64,000 nt of DNA from Protea cynaroides. Taxonomy: Eukaryota; Streptophyta; Magnoliopsida; Proteales; Proteaceae. The translations under genes were made by a program, and so were the position numbers. Where the stretch lies: positions 31,252,254 through 31,316,253 of the forward strand of contig CM053269.1 in the NCBI GenBank assembly GCA_028583415.1. The letters run 5' to 3'. The notes beneath the pieces were generated by a model, which did not search any database, had not been told where the DNA came from, and saw only the letters and a list, made by a program, of their open reading frames with translations. Positions 11,401 through 23,400 of the stretch are shown here, one piece after another; positions within the stretch are counted from its first letter, which is position 1; each line of letters begins with the position of its first letter.

Positions 11401-14400
11401 TGTAACTAATGTAGTTGGAGCCAATGGGTCTCAGCTGTAGTAGGTCTTAAGAACTCTTACTCTTATTATCCCATAAATGTTTGGCCAAAGGGTCAAATGG
11501 GGATTAGTGGTTGGTACAGAAGCCCAAGAAAAGTATCCTCTAGGGTGTGGAAATATTAGGAGAGTTTGTACTCGAGTCTTTCTTGAATATTTGGGTCATG
11601 CCACACACCTTGAGAGGGAACATTGTAATCTATAGCAAATTTTCTATTTATAAAAAACAAAAGAAGAAGGAATCATAGCCATTACTATTGTTCACAGAAT
11701 AGAGTGGGGAGACTTATTTTGATGGCAAAGAGGGTTCAAAGCAAGTCAAATTAACAAGCCCTCTTTGCTACAGGATCTTAATTCAGTCCAATACAAAATC
11801 TGCAGAGAAAAGTAATGAAGAAAACCACTTATCTTGAAATCTAACCCTTGAAATCACTTGAAACTTGATGGGAAATACTCTTTGGAATGATTATGAAGAC
11901 ATATCCAAAGTTGGAGATGATCCGATCACAGATGAGAGAGATGTGATTTTTTGAAAACTACCTATCATCTGAAAACGGGACTGGTTTAGTTAGAGCTGGT
12001 CGATATGATTTTAATCTTTAATCCCACGAGCTTTCGTTGATCAAATCAGCACTTAATGGTATCGCAATTCAGTATGCAATAATAAGAACTTGAAAGAATT
12101 AACAGAAGAACAAGACAACCATAAAACAGAATATTTCGGTTGAGTCTCACAACCTATGAGACTCAACCAGAAAATCAGGAGCTAAACTCTCTTCTTTTTT
12201 CTGGTCTAAATCTGCTAGCTCTCTTCTTCTTATCTTATTTATAGACTTAAGAAAGATTACAAAATAAGGAAGGATTTAGTCCTCTTAAAAAAAAATATCC
12301 TAAGATAAATTAAAAAGGGAAACTTGCCTTTATAGATTTAGGAAAGTTTCAAATCTAAAAAATATCCTAAGATAAATTAAAAGGGAAACTTGCCTCTATA
12401 AAGGCAAGTTTCCAAAAAAAACAATTTACAAAATATTAATCCATAACTTAACTTTAGGAAACAAAATCTAAGAATAATTTAGGAAAGAAATAACAAAAGA
12501 AGGAAATCCGGCTGTTGGTACTGTTCACGTGAACAGTACCGTGAACACTGTTCACGTGAAGTGTGTGGGTTGGTCTTTGGTTGGTCCAATGGACCAATAC
12601 CGACCCGGTTCTTTGGGCTGACCCATTATCGACTTGAGCTTGGGCCTTGGGCCTTCTTGGACCGCATCAACTCCCCCCACTTAAAATGAACTCGTCCCAC
12701 GAGTTCGATAATGATGAAGAATGATTTCGGTGGGTTCGGTAGGCAACGTCTTCGATTCGAAATTCGATTGTGTTTGCAATGTTGGAAGAAAATCCATCAC
12801 TTTGGGTCCACTTTCTTCAAGATATTTAGACGGTATCACAAAGTCAATATGCTCAACATCTTGAGGAAAGTCAAGTAGAATCGTGGTATTCATGGGAACT
12901 ATCGTGTTCAACTCTTCATCTTCCGCAATTGTCTCCATAACACCGTGGTCTTCATCAAAATTGTAGTCACCTTTGTCAATCCCTGGAGCTTTAGCAAAGG
13001 CATCAAAATTATCCACATCTGCTTTTGGGGCAATCAAAACCATACTGCTGATTATATGGATTCCATATGAATCCTCACCATCTTCCATGACATCCGTATT
13101 AGGAATAGAAGTGTCATCACTTTGCGGCTCACATACCGTGTATCTAGATTGGCCTCGATTGCCAGCAACTAAAGAGTTTACCTTTAAATTTTGTGAACAA
13201 TCTCTAGCAAAGTGACCATATGCATTACAATGATAGCATTGTACATCCGTAGTCGCTACCATGGGAGTTTTACCTTTATCCGTTGTTGGAGTAGCATGAG
13301 ATGTAGTCCTTATGGCTTCTACCGTTTGGTGTAGGGTGCTTCAATTCATAAGAACTGGAGATGGGCTTTAGTGTTGACTTCAAAAGGTCCTCGGCTTGGA
13401 AAGTTTTATCAACACAGTCGTTAAAACTAACAATATCAACCACACCCAATTTTTCTCTAATCTCAGGTTGCAATCCTAAACGAAATCGAGATATCATTTG
13501 ATCATCATTGTCTTGTGAACCTGACCGTGCACATAATTGATCAAATTGGTATACATAGTCTTCCATACTCATATTACCTTGACGAAGATTGTTCAGCTGG
13601 TCATGCAACCTTCTTTGGAAAGACCGAGGCAAATACTTTTCTTTCAATTGTTCCTTCATCTCCTCCCAAGTAATGGGTTCTCTACGACTCCTCATGAGAC
13701 TATATTCATAGTTACGCCACCAATCACGAGCACCCCTGACAAGTTTAGAGCGGGCCAATTGCAGCTTTCGAGGTTTAGGAAGGTTAAACCAATCGAAATA
13801 GTCATCTAGAGCATTTAGCCAGTCTTGAAAAGCTTCGGGGTCTTGCCTCCCATGAAACTCTTTGAGGTCCATCCGTACCTTATGGGTTTGGTAACGGATA
13901 GGTTCATCATAGTCTTCATAGGGTGGGTTGTGGTATTCCTCTCTAGGAACTCTTTGAGGAGCCCTAAGAATACGTCTTGGCATTATGTTGGCATTAAGGG
14001 CTTCCCTTCTAGGGGCTTCCACTTTAGCAGGCCTAGGATGATTTAGCTCCTCCAAATTACTCATTCTCCCATCCATGGTATCTAACTTGGCATCCATTTT
14101 GACCAATCGTTGGAGAACCAGATTAACAAGGTCATTGGGATTGTTGGACTGATTAGGAGAGTTAGAACTCTCCTCGCCCATGCTCTGATACCAATTGATG
14201 GCAAAGAGGGTTCAAAGCAAGTCAAATTAACAAGCCCTCTTTGCTACAGGATCTTAATTCAGTCCAATACAAAATCTGCAGAGAAAAGTAATGAAGAAAA
14301 CCACTTATCTTGAAATCTAACCCTTAAAATCACTTGAAACTTGATGGGAAATACTTTTTGGAATGATTATGAAGACATATCCAAAGTTGGAGATGATCCG

Positions 14401-17400
14401 ATCACAGATGAGAGAGATGTGATTTTTGAAAACTACCTATCATCCGAAAACGGGACTGGTTTAGTTAGATGGCTCTCTTCTTCTTATCTTATTTATAGAC
14501 TTAAGAAAGATTACAAAATAAGGAAGGATTTAGTCCTCTTAAAAAAAATATCCTAAGATAAATTAAAAGGGAAACTTGCCTTTATAGATTTAGGAAAGTT
14601 TCCAATCTAAAAAATATCCTAAGATAAATTAAAAGGGAAACTTGCCTTTATAGATTTAGGAAAGTTTTCAAAAAAAAAAACTTACAAAATATCAATCCAT
14701 AACTTAACTTTAGGAAACAAAATCTAAGAATAATTTAGGAAAGAAATAACAAAAGAAGGAAATTTTCTGCTGTTGGTACTGTTCACGTGAACAGTACCGT
14801 GAACACTGTTCACGTGAACAGTGTGGGTTGGTCTTTGGGTTGGTCCAATGGACCAATACTGACTGGTTCTTTGGGCTGACCCATTATCGACTTGAGCTTG
14901 GGCCTTGGGCCTTCTTGGACTGCATCATATTTACTTCTTTAGTCATATGGGTGTTTATTGGTTTGGTTTCAATTTATTGGTTTGGTTCAAGATACAATAT
15001 ATACAAACCAGAACTTAACCAAATATCTTTTGTTCCAACTTTCCAAACCAAAACCATATTCAGTTTGGTTATTTGGTTCCTAATCAGTTCTGAGTCTGAC
15101 CCTTCCTAATTCCATCATCTCTCTCTCTCTGCCCACCGTCTCCAGACTATTGATCTCGTCGATGCCTGTGTGCTTGATTGAGCAAGGGTGAAGAGATTCT
15201 GATGAGGGTACTTGGGTAAGATACCCAAATAGCCAGAATCATTTGATTTAATAGAACCAGAATATAAAAACTAACAATAGCTGCAAATCCAAACTCACAG
15301 ACGTAATCCAAACTGTAGTATAATGTGAAAGAAAGTATCGAGAACAAGATGTCCAGGTTTCAAAGCAATCCAACACTTAGATTGGGCTATATGATAAAGT
15401 CCTAGTTGGGGTAGTAGTGGGGTAAGTATGCAAGTATATTTTCTGATAGAATTTGGATCTCAAAACCTGATGTGTCAGTGACAAATCAGAACTTGCGCCA
15501 GTGTCTCAGATAGAGAAAATAACAAGTTATCAAATGTTGAGTCCAACCCAATGGCTGGATGTCCATCTAGGAGGGTTTCCTTATTGGAGTAGGATTCCTT
15601 GACCAGAATTGACAGCAGCAATCGGATCAGCAATAATGCAATAAGTTAATGCACCAAAATCGATTGGGATCAAGTCAGTAGAGAAAAAAAAACTAAGAGC
15701 AAACCGAGAGTGAAAGATAGGGATTCAAAACTGTTGTATAACCGAGAGCAAGGCTGAGGTAAACCGAGAGTGAAAGATAGCAATTCAAAACTGTAATTGA
15801 TAACAAGATTTAATGTGAAGCACAACCAGAAATTGAATGCAATTAAGGAATACGAATTAAAACCAAAACTGAAATCAACGATGGTTGAACTTCAAATTGA
15901 ATTCAGAACTAAGACTGTTATGGAGAAATCAACTGATGGCATGGCTGATTGCCTGATGCAGAGAATAAAACAGATTCAATTCTATTAATGTAATATTTGA
16001 GGAATTATTATTTAATGTGAATTTCAAATCTGGAATAGAGCTTGTGCAACAGGTATTTTCTTGGTTTAATGAAGGGGAAGAAAGAAGAGGAAGAAAAAGA
16101 GATGATCCTTTGGGTCCCACCTTGGATCTAGTTGAAATCCCATCAGCAGCACTAGTCCCCCACTAGCATAGCTGAATCACACGGCCACATCTGAATCTCA
16201 CAGATAAATCAGGCAGCAGCCAAAATAACTCATTCATTGAATTCGTCGGAGGCTTGAATGCCTTAAAATGTTCTAATAGAAACAACTAAGGCTATAACCG
16301 ACTAGAAGAGAGAGGTCTCCCAGCTGTGGACTATCAATCCTACTAAAAGAACTAATGGGCAGACTTCCCAATGGGCTGAAATAAAACAACTAAATGCATA
16401 TGGGCCTCATAATGGCTCTGCAAATAAGAACTTAAAATAAAATAACTAATTGACTAAGCCACATTAAACACTTACACATAACCCAACACAAATAGTCAAA
16501 CAAACAAGAAACATAAACAAAGCCCAGCCAAAACCGTGGGCTGTTCTTTTGGCCCTTGTATGGGCTGTAGCTGTATATTCTATCCCAAGTGACTGATTTT
16601 AGGTATAAAGTGATGTTCTTGTTGTGTCTTCAGCTCTCAATGTCTATGCGAAGTGTGGGATGGATGAAGTTTTGAGAGTCCATGGGAGTCCAAGCCCTCC
16701 CCTTGTTTTTAGCTGAGTAACTTAATTAGGGTATTCGGTTTTAATTTGGTTTTACTTGGCTTATTCGATCCAAAACCAAAACCGAATATATTTTTACAGT
16801 AGTAAAACCCAAAACCAGACCAATTTTTTACTGGTCAATTGGTTCCGTTTTAAATGGTCGATTTCAGTTCGATTCAGAGTTGGCACCCTTATTTAGTCAT
16901 TTCAAGTCCTAATTAGGTAGAAGTTTAGTTTGATTCAAGTAGATTCCTACCTACTAATGGAGGCTGAATCTCATGAGAGAAAAGATTGGAACACTAATAG
17001 AAAAGGGAAGGGAAAGGAAGCAAGGAGAAGGGGAAGAGGAGAAGAACCTTACCAAGAACCAAGAGGGGAAGGGAAGGCTAACCGTGCCAAGAGAAGGGGA
17101 GGCTGAGAGAAAGAGAGACAGAAAGAAAGCCCAAGTTGCTTTTCTTTTCTTTCTTTTTTCTTTTTTTTTTTTTTCTTTTTTTTAATTCCTCATCATTTCT
17201 TTCATTAATAAAACTGCTATTAAATAGGTTTACAATCACAATCATAATCCTAATTCAGAATGGTGTGATGAACTGCTAACAAATCAACGGTTCAACCAGG
17301 ATATCGAGTAGGCTATATCCGTGTTATCTAAACCCCATACATCCATAATCATAATCAGAGTAAATACACAATAGCGGAAGTCTTATAATAAAATGAACTG

Positions 17401-20400
17401 AAAATCTATTGTGATATCAATATTTAAATAACAAATTATTTTGTATCAACTAAGACATAAATAAATAAATATCAAATACATGTCTTTAATAAATCCAAAT
17501 AGATAAAATTAAAAATCTAATCGAATACACACGAGTTGCACTCGCAAGAGATGTCATGTGTATCCACTTCATCTTTAGCTACCATCGCTGCAACGTTCCC
17601 GTATTCTGGAGCATTTATATAATCTTCAACGGTTGTACCTGCATCATCAACTAAAAATATTCGACGTCGAAGGGTGAGCACACATCACGGCTCAGTGAGC
17701 AAACAAAACAATGCAACAATACATATGCATGCATTCAATTCATATCTTTGGTATGGTTTTACGTTTGCACTGTGCTATAGAAAGGATAGGTGGCCACCGC
17801 ACCTCTATGCACGAGAGTATGGATACGCCCGATGACTTTCACCGTCGCCCATAGCACCCATAATGAACATTGTACAACGAAGGTCACGTTTATCGATGCA
17901 CAATTCCATACCAACAAATTAACCCCTGATGGCTAGGGCTGCAAACGGGACTCGCTACTAACCAATCCTAATGTCAACCAATGTATCCAAGGCCTCACGA
18001 GCACCCGTAGAGATAGAGCTAAGGCCCCTCGGTAGAGTATAGGACTCAAGGACCGAGACCCTCCTTGATGCCCTACGTCGCAATAGTTCTGCTAAGGTAA
18101 CGGCGATACGACGATGCTAATGCACAAGACTTGAGATAGAGATAGAGCTAAAGTGCTCGGATCAAACACCGCATAACACCTCCCCTGATGCCCTACTCGC
18201 ATCAAGCACACTAACCACACACAAACACCCACATGCCTATTCCTAACATCAATCACCATCACCATGTTATAAATAAACAAAATTAAATATGCATGAGCAA
18301 TAATAGCAGGAATATTGGATGACATGTTGAATGCACATTACAAGCATATTCATAAAGAATCAAGCATGGTATTGGACTCAAGTAAATAAAAGTAGTTTAT
18401 TATTAACCAATTAGTTTAGGTCTTGTTCCCTCACCTTAGCTTGCTAATAGATACTCTTCAAGCTTTAGAATCACCTTTATATTGCTATTATATTGCTAGA
18501 AGACCTAACAAAGTCGATAAAATTTAATTAGAATTTATTTTAATTTTTAAAACCATTCTCGTGGCGGGGGTCGGAGGTAGGGTCCGAGTTATGACCGACC
18601 CCCCGGTGCAACCCCCTAATTTGGACTTCCAGAACCCTGGGAGTCGATACTCAGGGTCACATAGGGTCGCATGGACATCGACCCCCTGTGCGACCCCCTG
18701 TGGGTTTTGGTCAATTTTCCTCCTTTTAGTCCATTCTTCGTGTTTGGGGTCCTATGGCTTGCTCCTACAGTCCATTCAACATACATTCCATGGTCTAGAA
18801 CCATGAATCATCCACCTAAATAGTTTTTATGTATTCTCCCATGGTTTTCCATGGAAACCTAACCATGGGTTGATGGTTTGGGTTTCTCCGAGATCACACT
18901 CTCATCCTTATCTAACCTAAGGTTTGTAGAAATTCATGGAATTAGTATCCATACTTGAGAAGAATACTCCTTCTCTGCAACTCTTCTCCTTTTTGCTTTT
19001 TCTTCTCTCCCTTGCTTCTTTTCTTCTTCTGTTCCTTCTCTTTTCTTTCTCTCAATTTAATTAGGGTTGTAAAAGGAGTGAAAGAGGCTTAGGGACGTCC
19101 TATTTATAGGGTGGAAACTCCTAAACTAAGTCCCATTGAGATTTGGAAGGAATCCAATCGAAATTTGGAAACTTTTTTAATTTCAGTTTCTGGCGGCAAC
19201 TGGGGGTCGATGATCCCGTCGACCCCTGGTTTCCTAAAGTGTCCGACCCCCTTTGTAAAACAGGGGGTCTGACTTTCTGTCTTGGGGGGTCCGACCCTCC
19301 CTTGCTGGGTATGCGACCCTCCCTTTAAATTAAGTGTTTTTGGGTCGATTTGATACCTGGGATCACGATCTCCTTCACTCCCTTGGTCCATTCATCTCGT
19401 CCATGATGGGTAAACTTGGTTCAAGGTGGTAAGACCGGGTTAGTTTGATACGGGTCTTACAACTCCCCCTACTTATAAAAATTTCGTCCCCGAAATTGTA
19501 CGTACCTTTTGAATCAAATAAGTGAGGGTATTGCTTCCGCATAGCATTCTCTTCCTCCCAAGTAATTTCTTCCATGTCTCTACTTTTCCAAGTGACCTTA
19601 ACATAATAGATATCTCGGTTGCGTAGTCGTTGAACCTTTCGACTGATGATTTCTGTTGGTGTTACTTCAAATGTCAAATCATCAATCAAATCCGGTAAAT
19701 CTATTGTTAATACGTGCGTTGGATCCTTGATGACGGTTCTGAGCTGTTTTTACCCTTTCCTTGATAATGTCTACCACTCGACAAGTCTCTTTAACAAATT
19801 TCGGCCCAACAATACTACGTTCTCCAACTTCATTCCAAAACAACGGAGTTCGACACTTTCTGCCATACAGTGCTTCATATGGTGACATCTGTATAGTAGC
19901 CTGATAGCTATTGTTATAAGCGAACTCGATCAGTGGTAACTTTTCATCCCATGATCCTTTGAAATCAATTACCCATGCCCGTAGCATATCTTCTAGAATC
20001 TGGATTGTACGCTCCGACCGTCCATCCGTCGTGGGTGGAATGCGAGACCGAACTTCAATGTTGTACCCATAGCCTTTTGCAATCCTTCCCAAAACTTGGA
20101 AGTAAATCGGGGATCTCTATCGGATACAATGCTCTCTGGTACACCGTGTAACCGAACAATATTATCCACATACAGCTTTGCTAACCTTTCCAGTGTATAC
20201 TGAGGTCGTATTGGTATGAAGCGAGCTGTCTTAGTCAGACGGTCTACAATCACCCAAACTGCGTCAACTACTCGAGGAGTCAGTGGTAATCCCGTGACGA
20301 AGTCCATAGTGATGCAGTCCCATTTCCATGCTGGTTCCGTGAACGGCCGTAAGCGATCCCGCGGGTTTTTGTCGTTCAGCCTTTACTTTTCTGACAATTT

Positions 20401-23400
20401 AGGCATTGAGACACGAACTTAGCTACATCTGCTTTCATTCCTTTCCACCAATATAGTTTCTTTAGATCATGATACATTTTTGTGCTTCCAGGATGTATCG
20501 AATAAATGGTGGTATGGGCTTCTTTCATCAGTCGGTGTCTAATGTCCACATTTTCTATTTCGGGTACATATATTATTCCTTTGTATTTCAGTATTTTCTC
20601 TTCATCCAAGGTGAACTCAGGGTTAGTCCTACATTTTTCGATATCTTCTTGTACCATTCTCAGATAAGGATCTGATTTGATAGCTGTCTTCACTTCATCC
20701 ATTATATCCGGTATAATCTTCAATGCTGCGAACATATTTGAAAACCGATGAATAAACCCTTGGTTGGATGATCCATCCGTTGTATCTATCACATATTGCT
20801 CATTGCCATGATTGAATACCATTCCGGTAGTACATATAGCTGCAGTTGTACTAACCTCCCCTTGAGATTTTATCATCGCCTTTCTGCTCAACGCATCCGC
20901 TACTACATTAGCTTTCCTCGGATGGTACTGGATATCACAATCATAGTCTTTCAATAGTTCCAGCCATCTTCTTTGTCTCATATTCAACTCCTTCTGATTA
21001 AATAAATAAGTAAGACTTTTATGGTCTAACTTAATCGGGAACTTCTCTCCGTATAGGTAATGTCTCCATATCTTGACAGCATGTACTACTGCCGCTAACT
21101 CCAAATCATGAGTGGGATAATTTTTCTCATGTATCTTTAACTGTCTCGAGGCATAAGCAATTACTTGTTCCCCTTGCATAAGCACACATCCTAATCCCAG
21201 TCCTGACGCATCAGTGTATAGGGTAAATGGCTGTCCTGGAACAGGAATAGTCAAAATCGGAGCGGATATCAACCTGGTCTTCAATGTCTGGAAACTCTCC
21301 TCACATTTATCCGTCCACACGAACTTTTCACCTTTCTTAGTCAAACTGGTGAGAGGTACGACAATCCGAGAATATTTTTCTACAAATCTCCGATAATAAC
21401 CAACGAGACCCAGAAAACTTCTTATTTCTGCAACGTTTTTTGGTGCTTCCCACTTTACAATAGCCTCGATCTTGCTGGGGTCCACTTTGATTCCTTCAGC
21501 GGATACCACATGGCCTAGGAAGGCCACTTCACTTAGCAAAACCTCACACTTTGAAAATTTTGCATACAGCTTTTCTTTCCTTAAACGCTGTAGGGCGGCG
21601 TTTAGATTCTTAACGTGGGTTTCCTTGTCCTTGGAATATACCAATATATCATCAATAAATACTATAACGGACGTATCCAACATGTCGTGGAAAACCCGGT
21701 TCATAAGTTCCATGAAAGTTCTTTGGTGCGTTTGTTAATCCAAAAGACATGACCAAGAATTCATAATGTCCATATTTGGTCCCGAAGCGTCTTAGGAATA
21801 TCACCCTTTTTAATCTTCACTGATGATAACGACCCGGAAGGTCGATCTTAGAAAATACTTTCGCTCTTTGCAATCGATCGAACAAGTCATCGATCCGAGG
21901 TAGTGGAAATCGATTCTTGATTTTCAGTTTGTTCAGCTCCCGATAGTCGATACATAATCGAACGCTACCGTCCTTCTACTTTACAAATAATACTGGTGCT
22001 CCCCATGGTGATATCTTGGGTCGAATATAACCCTTGTCCAGCAGTTCCCGTAGTTGCACTTTCAATTCCTTCAGTTCAGTAAGAGTCATTCTATAAGGTG
22101 TTTTTGATACTGGTGCGGCTCCAGGTATAAGGTCTATCACAAACTCGGTGGCTTTGTCGGGTGGTAATCTTGGTAGTTCCTCTGGAAATACGTCGGGATA
22201 GTCCCGCATGACATCAATATCTTCCATTCGTGGTGCTTCCTTGTTAGGTCGACCACTGATACTAGATACCCGACTGCCCCCTTCTCAAGGCACTTCTTAG
22301 CCTTTAGGGCTGAGAGTATGAGCTTGCGTTTACGGGGCAGTTTGGTTCCCGCAAAACTGAATTCCGCTCCTTCTTTGTCTTTAAATTTTAGCTTCTTTTT
22401 CGGTGCATAATAGGTTTGCGGGTGCTCAAGCTAACCAGTCTATTCCCAAGATGACATCAAAGTCTGCCATCCCAAGTTGGATCAAGGTTGCATCTAAGGT
22501 TTTCTCGCCAATAAGAACTGGACATGACCCATAACCTTTCTCTAATTCCACTTCTAATCCCATCGGTGACCGTACAAGTAGTTTGTAGTCCAATGTTTTG
22601 ATGGGTAAGTTCAGCTTCTTTCCAAACGACACAGATATAAAGGAATGAGTAGCTCCTGAATCAAAGAGTACTCTGGCGGGTATGCCATTTATAGGTACGA
22701 TACCTGTGATTTGTTTAAACTTAGTCTACATGCTTACACATTGTAATACAACTTAAGGTTTAGGTCATACCTGTGACCACATCGGGTGATGCGGCATCTT
22801 CCTCAGACGTAACAGAATAAACTCGTCCTTGATGTTGTTGCTTCCTGGGTTTAGGACACTCTCTCATCATATGTCCCACTTGATTGCAGTTATAACATCT
22901 TGGACTTTCAATATTTGGCTTTGGTTGCTGCTGAGCTGCTTGACTGGTCTTGGGTGCAGCGGTAAAGCCTTGGGCACATAAAGATTTAAATGTTTTGTTG
23001 TTCCCTCCATTATAAGCATTTCCGACTGGTCTTTTTATGCCTCTGTTTTGTATAAAGTAACTTTCCTTCTGGCTCGATTCGATAACTCGAGCGATTTGGA
23101 CAGCTTCATTATATATCTTCTTCTCTAAACCCAGGATGTGCTGTCTGATGCTTCCTCTAAGTCCCATGACAAACCTACGGGTTTTAGTGTCTTCATCTTG
23201 CATACTAAGTGGTGCAAAGAAAAACAGCTCCTCATAGCGCTGTTGATACGCATCCACGGACATTTGGCCCTGATATAAACTCAGGAACTCCTTCTCCATA
23301 GCATCTCTGAAGCTTCGGGGAAAATACTTCTCAAAGAACGCTTCTTTATAAATAGCCCAAGTCAATAGGGCGTGCTTGGTCAGTAGATATGCCCTGGTAG

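Larger units (their letters stand above)
11720..14927 (-). mobile_element. Gag-only non-autonomous LTR retrotransposon (TR-GAG type), copy A
   Basis: Two LTRs (11720-12669 and 14196-14927) begin TGATGG and end GCATCA on the + strand. They flank a 1.5-kb interior with gag but no protease, RT, RNase H or integrase. The element is flanked by perfect 5-bp repeats TATTT (11715-11719, 14928-14932). On the minus strand, a primer site complementary to initiator-Met tRNA (TGGTATCAGAGC, 14182-14193) lies next to the right LTR, and a polypurine tract (AAGTGGGGGGAGT, 12670-12683) lies next to the left LTR. The LTRs differ mainly by about 220 bp present only on the left (about 11990-12215). It would depend on pol supplied in trans. 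Confidence 0.92.

Noticed and set aside
16973..17185. Charged ORF (KGRERKQGEGEEEKN...) and its counterpart at 62395-62171.
   Set aside because: Both come from a purine-rich LTR or leader block repeated in the genome. No conserved domain, and the end runs into a poly-Phe tract.
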